Source of the DNA: Candidatus Avidehalobacter gallistercoris
Lineage (GTDB): Bacteria > Bacillota > Dehalobacteriia > UBA4068 > UBA4997
Direction: 5' to 3'
Length of the DNA stretch: 37,180 nucleotides
NCBI GenBank assembly: GCA_018715045.1
Contig: DVMH01000022.1
Location: 74,291 to 111,470 of the forward strand
A program made the position numbers and the translations under genes. Position 1 is the stretch's first letter. Every line of letters begins with the position of its first letter. The notes below the pieces were generated by a model. The model saw only the letters and a program-made list of their open reading frames with translations. It was not told where the DNA came from and did not search any database. Of the stretch, positions 24,040 to 32,744 are shown piece by piece.

Positions 24040-24045
24040 AAACAT

Positions 24046-24074
24046 TTTACAATCCGCGGAAAATATGTTAGAAT
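24046..24074 (+). promoter_or_regulatory. Promoter of rplI-dnaC-dnaX
   Basis: TTTACA (24046-24051) and TAGAAT (24069-24074) are separated by 17 bp, immediately after the yybS-like stop and about 34 bases before rplI. Confidence 0.6.
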
Positions 24075-24107
24075 AACTTATTAGGCATTTTAAGGAGCTG
24101 AGATATA

Positions 24108-24557
24108 ATGAAAGTTATTTTGCTGGCGGACGTGAAAGCGCTGGGTAAACGCGGTGATGTTAAGCAAGTGGCCGACGGCTATGCCCGGAACTTTCTGCTG
24201 AATAAGAAACTGGCAGTGGAGGCAACGCCGCAGAATTTGAAAAACCTGGCGCATGAGCAGAAGAAACAGGCCGACAAGGCGGCGGCTGATTTGGCTGAAG
24301 CCAAGCGTCTGGCGGCGGAAATTGACAAAATTACGGTGGAGATACCAGTTAAAGCAGGCGAGGGCGGCCGTCTCTTCGGATCGGTGACGAACAAAGAGGT
24401 GGCAGAGGCTATATCGGCTAAAGTGGGCGTGGAGATCGACAAACGTAAGGTGGAGATCAAAGACGCTATCAAAAACGTGGGGGCTGCCGAAGCGCTGCTG
24501 AAGCTGCACACAGAGGTACATCAGAAAGTGAAGCTGAACATAACGGCGGCGCAATGA
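24108..24557 (+). CDS. rplI: 50S ribosomal protein L9
   Basis: The 149-residue protein begins [17 protein letters not shown], the L9 signature, and continues [12 protein letters not shown] long charged linker helix and a C-terminal RNA-binding domain with [16 protein letters not shown] follow. It binds 23S rRNA at the base of the L1 stalk. A TAAGGAG site precedes the ATG, and the gene leads directly into dnaC. Confidence 0.97.
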   Translation: MKVILLADVKALGKRGDVKQVADGYARNFLLNKKLAVEATPQNLKNLAHEQKKQADKAAADLAEAKRLAAEIDKITVEIPVKAGEGGRLFGSVTNKEVAEAISAKVGVEIDKRKVEIKDAIKNVGAAEALLKLHTEVHQKVKLNITAAQ

Positions 24558-24588
24558 CGCTGTGTATATTGAAAAGGAGGGGTCTCTT

Positions 24589-25950
24589 ATGCCGAATGGG
24601 AGAATCCCGCCCCAAAGTCTAGCGGCGGAAAAAGCTGTACTGGGCGCGTGTCTGCTGAACGAGAGCGCTATTTTCAGCGCGATGGAATTTGTGCGTCCCG
24701 GCGATTTTTATAAAAAAGAACATCAGATCATCTTCCAGGCTATGCTGGATCTGAACCGTGAAAGCAATGCCTGTGATCTGGTGGCGGTGGCAGAGCGGCT
24801 GTCTAAGGAGGGGCAGCTTGATTTGGTGGGCGGCAGTGTCTATCTCGCCTCGCTTACCAATGAGGTTCCGAGCGCAGCCAATGCGGAATATTACAGCCGG
24901 CTGGTTTCGGACAAGGCTGTGCAACGTCAGCTGATTGGCGCGGCACAGAAAATCGTTGATGACGGCTACCAGGGGCACAAAGATGCTCTGGAGCTTTTGG
25001 GCGATGCGGCTGCCGTGGTTGACAAGGTGGGCGAACAGCGGCTGGGCAGCGGCGTGCAGTTGGCAGCCGAAGTGATGGCAGCGGAGTTTAACAAGCTGGA
25101 TGACATCAAGGCGCATGACGGTATTACCGGCATTCCTACTTTTCGCGATTTAGATAAGTATCTTTCCGGCCTGCAAAAGGGCGATTTGATTATTCTGGCC
25201 GCGCGCCCTGGCTGCGGCAAAACCTCAATGGCGGTGAATATCGCGGCTACGGCGGCGCTGGTGCAAGACAAAACCTGCGTGGTGTTTAGTCTGGAAATGC
25301 CGGCGGGTCAGCTGGCGCAGAGGACGCTTTGCAGCTTTGCCCGCATTGACCAGCGAAAATGGCGCAGCGGCCAGCTGAACAAGAGCGAGCGCGAACTGCT
25401 GCATGGTGAGTTGCAGAAATTTCAAAGCAAGAAGCTGTTTCTGGATGATTCCTCGTCCATTACCATACCGGAAATGCGCGCTAAATGCCGCCGTATTAAG
25501 GCCGAAAACGGGCTTGATCTGATTGTGGTGGACTATTTGCAGTTGGTAAATTCCGCCACTCGTGTGGAAAGCCGGCAGCTGGAGATCGCCGAGATCTCTC
25601 GTTCTCTGAAAGCATTGGCCAAAGAAATGGACGTGCCGGTGCTGGCGTTATCCCAGCTTTCGCGTATGTCGGAGCAGGGGCGAGACAGCGCGCCATTGCT
25701 TTCGCATTTGCGTGAATCCGGCGCTATCGAGCAGGACGCAGACGTGGTCATTTTCATCAACAACAAGAAAAGCGTTGGCGAGGACGAGGAAACCGGCAGC
25801 AGCGCGGGCGGCGAAATCGTCGAGGTCATTGTGGCAAAGAATCGTAATGGCCCGACAGGTCAGGATAACCTGCTGTTCTTCAAGCAATATACCCGCTTTG
25901 CTGATATGGTGGAAGAATTTCCCGGCGACGATGAGAACATGCCGTTTTAA
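24589..25950 (+). CDS. dnaC: Replicative DNA helicase (DnaB family; DnaC in Bacillus)
   Basis: The 453-residue protein has the DnaB layout. An N-terminal scaffold domain (IPPQSLAAEKAVLGACLLN, FYKKEHQIIF) is followed by a linker and a RecA-like motor with Walker A AARPGCGKTS, Walker B LIVVDYLQLV, and the DADVVIFI and AKNRNGPTG motifs. The C-terminus ends with the acidic GDDENMPF tail. It unwinds DNA at the replication fork as a hexamer. I use ATG 24589, which has AAGGAGGGG upstream; the longer frame from 24562 overlaps that site. It is 31 bases after rplI and 13 bases before dnaX. Confidence 0.96.
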   Translation: MPNGRIPPQSLAAEKAVLGACLLNESAIFSAMEFVRPGDFYKKEHQIIFQAMLDLNRESNACDLVAVAERLSKEGQLDLVGGSVYLASLTNEVPSAANAEYYSRLVSDKAVQRQLIGAAQKIVDDGYQGHKDALELLGDAAAVVDKVGEQRLGSGVQLAAEVMAAEFNKLDDIKAHDGITGIPTFRDLDKYLSGLQKGDLIILAARPGCGKTSMAVNIAATAALVQDKTCVVFSLEMPAGQLAQRTLCSFARIDQRKWRSGQLNKSERELLHGELQKFQSKKLFLDDSSSITIPEMRAKCRRIKAENGLDLIVVDYLQLVNSATRVESRQLEIAEISRSLKALAKEMDVPVLALSQLSRMSEQGRDSAPLLSHLRESGAIEQDADVVIFINNKKSVGEDEETGSSAGGEIVEVIVAKNRNGPTGQDNLLFFKQYTRFADMVEEFPGDDENMPF

Positions 25951-25963
25951 CAGGTGATAAACT

Positions 25964-27004
25964 ATGGAATATACTGCTCTATACCGCAAATACCGCCCGG
26001 CCAGGTTATCTGAGCTGGTGGGGCAACACCATGTGGCTGAGACGTTGCTGCGCGCTTTGCAGCAGCAGAAAGTGGCGCATGCCTATATTTTCTGCGGTCC
26101 CCGGGGTACAGGAAAGACGTCTGCGGCTCTCATAATGAGCCGGGCGGTGAACTGCGAAAACCCGCAGGACGGCGAGCCCTGTGGTGAATGTGCGGCCTGT
26201 CGCAGGATAGCCAAAGGAACTTCAATGGACGTGCTGGAGATCGACGCGGCCAGCAACCGCGGCATTAACGAGATGCGGGATCTGCGAGACGGTGTGAAGT
26301 ATCTGCCCGCGCAGGAAAAGCGCAAGGTATACATCATCGACGAGGTGCATATGCTGACCATCGAAGCGTTCAATGCTTTGCTGAAAACGCTGGAGGAGCC
26401 GCCGGAATATGTGATGTTTATTCTTGCTACCACTGAGCCGCACAAGGTGCCGGTGACGATATTATCCCGTTGCCAGCGCTTTGATTTTCACCGTGTGGGG
26501 CAGGAACAGCTATTCGACCATTTGCAGTATTTACTGGCGCTGGAGGGGCGTGAGGCTGATGAACAGGCCGTGCGGCTGATTGCTCGCCGGGCTGAGGGGG
26601 GGCTTCGCGACGCGGTTAGCCTGCTTGACCAGTGCTTGGTGGCAACGGAAGGACGGCTGACGATGCCTGCTATTGCCAATGTGCTGGGTATTGTGGACGA
26701 GCGTTTTATGCTGGCGATGGCTGAGGCTGTGGCCTGTCATGATGGTCTGCGTATTGTCAAAGGCGTGGAGCTTTTGGCCGCCGAGGGGAGAGATATGCGT
26801 CTGTTTTTACAACAGCTTCTGGAGTTTGTGCGCGAGCAGCTCTTGGCCGGGCTTTCCGGACAGAAGACAGTGCTGACACGAGAGCGGGCTCTGCAAATGC
26901 TGCGCGATCTGGTGGACGGCGATCAAAGGCTGCGTTTTTCGTTAACGCCAAGGTTGACCCTGGAATTGGCGCTGCTACAGGCGGCAAGGTTAGAGGAAAA
27001 GTAA
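25964..27004 (+). CDS. dnaX: DNA polymerase III gamma subunit (short DnaX)
   Basis: The 346-residue AAA+ clamp loader has Walker A GPRGTGKT (45-52), zinc-binding Cys64, Cys73, Cys76 and Cys79, the IIDEVHML Walker B, sensor-1 ILATTEPHKVP and the LSRCQRF arginine-finger motif. Domain III extends to about residue 346 and the gene stops there. No tau-type C-terminal region is present, whereas many DnaX proteins exceed 500 residues. The product is therefore gamma-like, able to load the clamp but lacking the usual polymerase- and helicase-binding tail. No frameshift continuation is evident in the 190 bases downstream. Confidence 0.92.
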   Translation: MEYTALYRKYRPARLSELVGQHHVAETLLRALQQQKVAHAYIFCGPRGTGKTSAALIMSRAVNCENPQDGEPCGECAACRRIAKGTSMDVLEIDAASNRGINEMRDLRDGVKYLPAQEKRKVYIIDEVHMLTIEAFNALLKTLEEPPEYVMFILATTEPHKVPVTILSRCQRFDFHRVGQEQLFDHLQYLLALEGREADEQAVRLIARRAEGGLRDAVSLLDQCLVATEGRLTMPAIANVLGIVDERFMLAMAEAVACHDGLRIVKGVELLAAEGRDMRLFLQQLLEFVREQLLAGLSGQKTVLTRERALQMLRDLVDGDQRLRFSLTPRLTLELALLQAARLEEK

Positions 27005-27193
27005 TTTTTCCGTCTTTCATCGCCTGCTCCCGGCAAGTTCGGATAATACTTTTTCACGTAATTTGCGCGGAGCATGAAGCAGAAAAGTTTTATCGGAGAA
27101 CCCGCAAAATAATTTACTGAATACTAATGATTTTTAGCTAAAAACTCTCTATATATAAATAATATAATAATTAAGGAAAAAGGAGGCAGAAAA

Positions 27194-27508
27194 ATGGCAA
27201 GAGGAATGGATATGCAGGCTTTAATGCGTCAGGCGCAGAAGATGCAGAGCGATATGGCACGGGCGCAGGAGGAACTGAAAGAAACGGTTGTTGAGGGGGT
27301 TGCCGGTGGCGGCATGGTCAAGGTGAAAGCCAATTGCGCCAATGATATTCTGGGTATTGAGATCAACCCGGAGGTGGTTGATCCTGAGGACGTGGAAATG
27401 CTTCAGGATCTGATCCTGGCCGCCATTAACGACGCGATGGCCAAGGCGGGTGAGATTGCAGGCAATCGCATGGGTGCGGTAACTGGCGGCATGAAGCTGC
27501 CCTTTTAG
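27194..27508 (+). CDS. YbaB/EbfC-family nucleoid-associated protein
   Basis: The 104-residue protein starts with MQALMRQAQKMQSDMARAQ, then VVEGVAGGGMVKVKAN and VDPEDVEMLQDLILAAINDA, which together are diagnostic of YbaB/EbfC. These dimers bind DNA and are usually encoded between dnaX and recR, as here. A strong AAGGAGG site lies 8 bases upstream. The 189 bases between dnaX and this gene are AT-rich toward the end and contain TATAAT near 27168, so a separate promoter is possible. Confidence 0.95.
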   Translation: MARGMDMQALMRQAQKMQSDMARAQEELKETVVEGVAGGGMVKVKANCANDILGIEINPEVVDPEDVEMLQDLILAAINDAMAKAGEIAGNRMGAVTGGMKLPF

Positions 27509-27528
27509 CTTGAATTTGAGGTATTGAA

Positions 27529-28134
27529 ATGGCGATGTATTTTTATCCGCCCTCCGTGGAGGAGCTGATAAGTTATCTAAACAAGCTGCCGGGCGTGGGG
27601 CCGAAAACGGCGCAGCGCCTGGCGCTGCATCTGTTGAATACCCGTGCGGACGACGCACTGGGGCTGGCCAGCGCTATCTGTGAAGCACGGTCGAAAGTGA
27701 AGCGTTGCCGTATCTGCGGCAACCTGACCGACGATGACTGCTGCCCCGTCTGTCTGGACGATAGCCGCGATGAAACGGTGCTGTGTGTGGTGGAGCAGCC
27801 GGGTGACTGTATTGTGGTTGAGCGCACCAATCAGTTCCACGGACGGTATCACGTGCTGCACGGTGCGCTTTCGCCAATGGAGGGTATTGGTCCCAGTGAG
27901 CTGAATATTGCCAGCCTGATGAAACGGCTGCAAGGCTCGAAGGTGCAGGAAGTCATCATGGCAACCAACACCGGCGTAGAAGGCGAGGCCACGGCGCTTT
28001 ATCTGGCGCGGCAGATCAAACCGCTGGGTATTAAGGTGAGCCGTTTGGCGTATGGAGTAGCGGTGGGCGGCGATTTGGAGTATACTGACGAGGTGACATT
28101 AGGTAGAGCGTTGCAGGGACGTTTGAATATTTAA
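27529..28134 (+). CDS. recR: Recombination protein RecR
   Basis: The 201-residue protein has the helix-hairpin-helix KLPGVGPKTAQRLALHLL, a C4 zinc finger (Cys60, Cys63, Cys72, Cys75) and a Toprim domain beginning LCVVEQPGDCIVVE, ending with YGVAVGGDLEYTDEVTL. It works with RecF/RecO to load RecA at gaps. It is 20 bases after ybaB, with a GAGGT ribosome site, and completes the dnaX-ybaB-recR cluster. Confidence 0.97.
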   Translation: MAMYFYPPSVEELISYLNKLPGVGPKTAQRLALHLLNTRADDALGLASAICEARSKVKRCRICGNLTDDDCCPVCLDDSRDETVLCVVEQPGDCIVVERTNQFHGRYHVLHGALSPMEGIGPSELNIASLMKRLQGSKVQEVIMATNTGVEGEATALYLARQIKPLGIKVSRLAYGVAVGGDLEYTDEVTLGRALQGRLNI

Positions 28135-28243
28135 TCCGAACGTGCTGAAAGAATAATAACGGAAAGGGCGCGGCGTCGGCGGCGTCTTTTTTTACAGCGG
28201 ATTCCCTCGAATAAACAAAAATACATAAACTTTCTATTGTGTT

Positions 28244-28271
28244 TTGTCGTTTTCTATGGCACAATGATAAT
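28244..28271 (+). promoter_or_regulatory. Candidate promoter of bofA-nifJ
   Basis: TTGTCG (28244-28249) and GATAAT (28266-28271) are 16 bp apart. The leader to the bofA-like ATG would be about 135 bases, with two short hairpins: GCCC/GGGC near 28310, and GGACG/CGTCC enclosing GCC/GGC near 28369-28396. The 279-base recR-bofA gap holds no gene that I can support. Confidence 0.4.
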
Positions 28272-28413
28272 GTAGCTCGAATTATGGGTTGCTGCTTTGC
28301 AGGACTGAGCCCGCATGGGCGGCAAAAGTTCGGTATATTGCAGTTTCTCCGGCATAGATTTGCCATAGGACGGGTTGCCTCACTGGCGTTCGTCCGGAAA
28401 AGGAGGGATCAAT

Positions 28414-28674
28414 ATGCCGATTTGGTTATTTTATGCGGCGGCGGTTGCGGCGGCTTATCTGCTGCTCAGTTTGTTGGCTGGGCGCGGTCTTGGCAATAGC
28501 CTTGGCGCGGTATCCTGCAACTTTCTGCTGGGTTACGGATCACTGGCGCTGCTGAATTGGCTGACCCCGGCGCTGGGGTTTGCTGTGCCGGTCAATGCGG
28601 TGACGCTGCTGGCCGGCGGCTGGCTGGGTTTGCCCGGTACGGCGCTGGCGGCAGCATTGCAGCTGATCAGCTGA
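28414..28674 (+). CDS. BofA-family (pro-sigmaK processing inhibitor-like) membrane protein
   Basis: The 86-residue protein has an N-terminal hydrophobic helix and the family C-terminus LGFAVPVNAVTLLAGGWLGLPG, with the conserved N-x-x-T and G-x-x-G-x-P-G residues. In Bacillus, BofA holds the SpoIVFB protease inactive during sporulation, and the recR-bofA order is conserved. Many anaerobes keep the gene even when spores have not been reported, so sporulation is suggested, not shown. Start ATG 28414 has an AGGAGGG site. nifJ follows 33 bases later. Confidence 0.85.
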   Translation: MPIWLFYAAAVAAAYLLLSLLAGRGLGNSLGAVSCNFLLGYGSLALLNWLTPALGFAVPVNAVTLLAGGWLGLPGTALAAALQLIS

Positions 28675-28707
28675 GATTTTTGATTTTAAGAAGGGCGGTT
28701 TTTTAGT

Positions 28708-31700
28708 ATGGCAAAGAATATGCTTCAGGCAACAATGGACGGCAATCAGGCGGCGGCGTACGTGGCCTATGCTTTTACCGACGTGGCGACGATCTATCCG
28801 ATCACACCTTCTTCCACCATGGCGGAATATGTGGACGAATGGCAGGCTGCCGGGCGGAAAAATATCTTCGGGCAGACGGTGTTGATCTCCGAAATGCAGT
28901 CGGAGGGCGGTGCGGCAGGCGCTTTGCACGGCGCTTTGGCCAGCGGCAGTCTGGGCACCACTTTCACTGCTTCGCAGGGGCTGTTGCTGATGATCCCGAA
29001 TATGTACCGTATCGCAGGCGAACAGCTGCCGGGTGTTATGCACGTGGCGGCACGGGCGCTGGCGGGGCACGCGCTTTCCATTTTTGGCGACCACAGCGAT
29101 GTGCTGGCCTGCAGCCAGACGGGCTTTGCCATGCTTTGCTCGGGCAGTGTGCAGGAGGCGATGGATATGGCGGCGGTGGCGCATCTTTCTGCTATCAAAG
29201 GTAGCCTTCCGTTTATCCATTTCTTTGATGGTTTCCGTACCTCGCATGAGCAGCAGAAAATTGAGCTGTTGGACTATCAGGATCTGGCAGGGCTGTTAGA
29301 CACCGAGGCGTTGGCGGAATTTCGCCGCCGGGCGCTGAACCCGGAGCATCCCACTGTCAAAGGTACGGCGCAGAACTCAGATATTTTCTTCCAATCCAAG
29401 GAGGCCGGCAGCGGCCGGCATTTGGCTTTACCCGCCATTGTGGCCGAATATATGGACAAAATAAGCCAGATTACCGGGCGCGTTTATCATCCGTTTGATT
29501 ATTATGGTGACCCGGAGGCGACTGATATCGTCGTTGCTATGGGTTCGATCGGCGAGGTGGCGTGCCAGGCGGTTGATTATCTGCGCGAACAGGGTAAAAA
29601 GGCCGGTTTTTTGCAGGTGCGTCTGTATCGTCCGTTTGAACCGGAATATATGTTTGCCGTGATGCCCAAAACTGTGCAGCGTATTGCTGTGCTTGACCGC
29701 GTTAAGGTTGCCGGCGCGCTCGGCCAGCCGTTGTATCAGGATGTTGTGGCCGCTTTCAACGGACGTAAGCAGCAACCGGTCATTGTGGGCGGACGCTTTG
29801 GCTTGGGCTCTAAGGACACGCTGCCGGGAGATATTGTGGCGGTGTTTAATAATCTGACCTCGGATGAGCCAAAAAATGACTTCACGCTTGCCATTAACGA
29901 CGATGTTTATCATACCTCATTGGAGCCGGAGCCGGATATGCCGGATATGCTGCCGGAGGGTACTATTCAGTGCAAGTTCTGGGGGCTTGGTTCTGACGGC
30001 ACGGTGGGCGCGAACAAGCAGGCCGTGGGCATTATCAACGACGAGACGGATATGAATGCTCAGGCTTATTTTTCTTATGACAGTAAAAAGTCCGGTGGCC
30101 TTACCATCTCTCATCTGCGCTTCGGCAAGGAAAAAATCCAGGCGCCTTATCTTATCCGACAGGCGGATTTCGTCTCCTGCTCCAATGCGGCATATGTGCA
30201 TACATATGATCTGCTGGAGGGCTTAAAACCGGGCGGCATTTTCCTGCTGAACTGCAAATGGAGCGATGATGAGCTGGATCATGAGCTGCCTGCCGCTATG
30301 AAACGCTATATTGCGGCTAACGATATTCGGTTTTATACCATTAACGCGCTGGGACTGGCGCAGGAGATCGGCCTTGGCAAACGTACTAATATGATCATGC
30401 AGAGCGCATTTTTCAAGCTGGCCGGTATTATCCCGATGGATACGGCGGTTAAGGCTCTTAATGCCAGCATCGAGCACGCCTATGGCCGCAAAGGTCAGGA
30501 CGTGGTGGAAAAGAATATGCGCGCGGTGACGGCGGGGCTTTCTGGTCTGCATCAGGTGACTGTGCCGCCGGAATGGCGCAAGACAGTTGACGCGGCGACA
30601 ACCAAACAGGCGGCGCGGCCTGATTTTGCTGTCAAAATTCTCGATCCAATCAATGCGCAGCAGGGCGATAAACTGCCGGTCAGCGCTTTTCTGGATACGC
30701 AGGACGGTATTTTTCCTACTGGCACTGCCAAATATGAGAAGCGCGGCGTGGCGCCTTTCGTGCCGGAATGGCTGCCGGAGGAATGTATCCAATGCAATCG
30801 CTGTGCAATGGTCTGTCCGCACGCGGCTATTCGTCCGATTTTGTTGAATGATGCGGAAAAGGCGGCTGCTCCGGAGAGCTTTATTACCAAAAAGGCCATC
30901 GGCAAGGGGCTGGAGGGCATGGAAGTCCGCGTGCAGGTGAGCCCGTTGGACTGTCAGGGCTGCGGCCTTTGCGAACAGGTCTGCCCCGCGCGGGAAAAGG
31001 CTCTGCGTATGGTGGAGCTTGACGCGGAGAACAATGCCGACGTGGCCAACTGGGAATACGCGGCGACAGTTTCCAGCAAGGACGATATGATTCCGGCGGA
31101 CAACGTGAAAAATGTCCAGTATCGCCAGCCGTATTTGGAATTTTCCGGTGCGTGCGCAGGCTGCGGTGAAACTCCTTATGCTAAACTGGTGACACAGATG
31201 TTCGGTGAACGTATGATCATTGCCAACGCCACCGGTTGTTCTTCCATTTGGGGCGGATCCGTGCCTTCCATGCCGTATACCACAAACCAAAAGGGGCAGG
31301 GACCGGCTTGGGGTAACAGTCTGTTTGAGGATAACGCGGAATACGGTCTGGGCATCACTCTTTCCGTGGAGCAGCAGCGCGATCATTTAACGCGCGACGT
31401 GGAGCAGGCTTTGTGCGAGGTGCAGGACAGCGAAGTTAAAGCGGCATTGCAGGACTGGCTGGAGCATAAAGACGACGCGGCGGCCTGCCAGACAGCGGTA
31501 AATACGTTGCTGCCGTTGCTGGAAGCCAGCAGTGATGCTGCCTTGCAGAAAATTTACGCGCAGCGCGACCATCTGAGCAAAAAATCCATTTGGATATTCG
31601 GCGGCGATGGCTGGGCGTATGATATCGGTTACGGCGGCTTGGATCATGTGCTGGCCAGCGGTGAGAATATCAATGTGTTGGTGATGGATACCGAGGTGTA

Positions 31701-32235
31701 TTCCAACACCGGCGGGCAAAGCTCCAAGGCCACGCCCGCGGCGGCTATTGCCAAGTTCAGCGTCTCCGGTAAAAAGACGAAGAAGAAAGATTTGGGCATG
31801 ATGGCGATGAGTTACGGCTATGTGTATGTGGCGCAGATTGCGATGGGTGCGGATATGAACCAGACTTTGAAAGCTCTGCGCGAGGCCGAAGCCTATCCGG
31901 GGCCATCGCTGGTGATTGCGTACAGCACCTGCATCAACCACGGCATTAAGGCGGGGATGAACAACGCCATGCAGGAGCAGGCAAAGGCCGTACAAGCCGG
32001 TTATTGGCACCTGTACCGCTATAACCCGCAGCTGGCGGCCGCCGGACAGAATCCCTTTACTCTGGACAGCAAGGAGCCGACGGGTGATTTGCGCGAGTTC
32101 CTGCTGGGCGAGGTGCGCTATGACAGTCTATTCAAAATCTCGCCGGAAAACGCCGAGGCATTGTTCGCCAAGACGGCCAAAGATGCAAAAGAACGTTATG
32201 AAAGCTATAAACGGCTGGCCGGACAGCAGTTTTAA
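28708..32235 (+). CDS. nifJ: Pyruvate:ferredoxin (flavodoxin) oxidoreductase
   Basis: The 1175-residue single-chain enzyme oxidatively decarboxylates pyruvate to acetyl-CoA and reduces ferredoxin, a core step of strictly anaerobic metabolism. Domain order is standard. The N-terminal pyrimidine domain starts with YPITPSSTMAEYVDEW; then come the CoA/TPP region, two 4Fe-4S motifs CIQCNRCAMVCP (about 693) and CQGCGLCEQVCP (about 749), and the C-terminal TPP domain with GDGWAYDIG (about 966) and NTGGQSSKATP. CAGCGETPYAKL contributes the third cluster. It is of normal length and shows no frameshift. It is preceded by bofA and ended by a strong terminator. Confidence 0.97.
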   Translation: MAKNMLQATMDGNQAAAYVAYAFTDVATIYPITPSSTMAEYVDEWQAAGRKNIFGQTVLISEMQSEGGAAGALHGALASGSLGTTFTASQGLLLMIPNMYRIAGEQLPGVMHVAARALAGHALSIFGDHSDVLACSQTGFAMLCSGSVQEAMDMAAVAHLSAIKGSLPFIHFFDGFRTSHEQQKIELLDYQDLAGLLDTEALAEFRRRALNPEHPTVKGTAQNSDIFFQSKEAGSGRHLALPAIVAEYMDKISQITGRVYHPFDYYGDPEATDIVVAMGSIGEVACQAVDYLREQGKKAGFLQVRLYRPFEPEYMFAVMPKTVQRIAVLDRVKVAGALGQPLYQDVVAAFNGRKQQPVIVGGRFGLGSKDTLPGDIVAVFNNLTSDEPKNDFTLAINDDVYHTSLEPEPDMPDMLPEGTIQCKFWGLGSDGTVGANKQAVGIINDETDMNAQAYFSYDSKKSGGLTISHLRFGKEKIQAPYLIRQADFVSCSNAAYVHTYDLLEGLKPGGIFLLNCKWSDDELDHELPAAMKRYIAANDIRFYTINALGLAQEIGLGKRTNMIMQSAFFKLAGIIPMDTAVKALNASIEHAYGRKGQDVVEKNMRAVTAGLSGLHQVTVPPEWRKTVDAATTKQAARPDFAVKILDPINAQQGDKLPVSAFLDTQDGIFPTGTAKYEKRGVAPFVPEWLPEECIQCNRCAMVCPHAAIRPILLNDAEKAAAPESFITKKAIGKGLEGMEVRVQVSPLDCQGCGLCEQVCPAREKALRMVELDAENNADVANWEYAATVSSKDDMIPADNVKNVQYRQPYLEFSGACAGCGETPYAKLVTQMFGERMIIANATGCSSIWGGSVPSMPYTTNQKGQGPAWGNSLFEDNAEYGLGITLSVEQQRDHLTRDVEQALCEVQDSEVKAALQDWLEHKDDAAACQTAVNTLLPLLEASSDAALQKIYAQRDHLSKKSIWIFGGDGWAYDIGYGGLDHVLASGENINVLVMDTEVYSNTGGQSSKATPAAAIAKFSVSGKKTKKKDLGMMAMSYGYVYVAQIAMGADMNQTLKALREAEAYPGPSLVIAYSTCINHGIKAGMNNAMQEQAKAVQAGYWHLYRYNPQLAAAGQNPFTLDSKEPTGDLREFLLGEVRYDSLFKISPENAEALFAKTAKDAKERYESYKRLAGQQF

Positions 32236-32250
32236 AAGCACATAAAGACA

Positions 32251-32302
32251 AAAAATAGGGGCTTAGTTGACCACTGTCATTAAACTAAGCCCCTATTTTT
32301 TA
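32251..32302 (+). terminator. Strong intrinsic terminator after nifJ
   Basis: AATAGGGGCTTAGTT pairs with AACTAAGCCCCTATT around a loop of about 13 bases and is followed by six Ts. A-run symmetry makes it able to work in both directions. Confidence 0.9.
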
Positions 32303-32744
32303 CTTCTGTTGGGGGATATACGCCGTTTGTCTCTTAACAATGGGTGTCTTTATGCGTATTAATTAAGCTAACCGTTGGTTTGTAAATCTTTTGTGGCATT
32401 TTTGTGCGTATAAATAAATGAACGCCGCAATTAACGGTGTTCTCATTCAGTATTTTTGATAATCAAAATGTGATAGTTAAAAATGGAAAATTGCAGGTTT
32501 AATCCTGTGATATGCGTTTTTTTGTAAACATTTAAAAAATTTATGTCACTTTTGGCTGTTCTGATGATGTATAATAGATAGGTAAAAAATACCAACAATT
32601 TATCGAAAACCTGGATAATTAAATTTAGGCAGCAGAAAGGTGGGCGGGCTTTGAGGCAAATTGTATTGGCGCTGCAATGGATATTTGAGTAAGTAGAAAA
32701 ATGTTTGTGATTTTTATTATAAATCAGTATCTGAGAAGGAGTGC
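32303..32744. other. AT-rich intergenic region upstream of the alpha/beta hydrolase
   Basis: About 440 bases carry no gene that I can support. The region is much more AT-rich than nifJ. It contains a 15-base palindrome, TTTTGATAATCAAAA (32454-32468), that could be a regulator site, and a TATAAT at 32570-32575 without a good -35. A purine-rich AAGGAG site lies just before the hydrolase ATG. Confidence 0.4.

Noticed and set aside
28165-28195. T-run after a GC-rich stretch following recR, possible terminator
   Set aside because: The GC-rich part (GGCGTCGGCGGCGTC) contains no complementary arm, so no stem can form.
30223-31386. 387-codon open frame on the minus strand inside nifJ
   Set aside because: It is antisense to intact, motif-complete nifJ and is rich in His/Arg as expected of a shadow frame.
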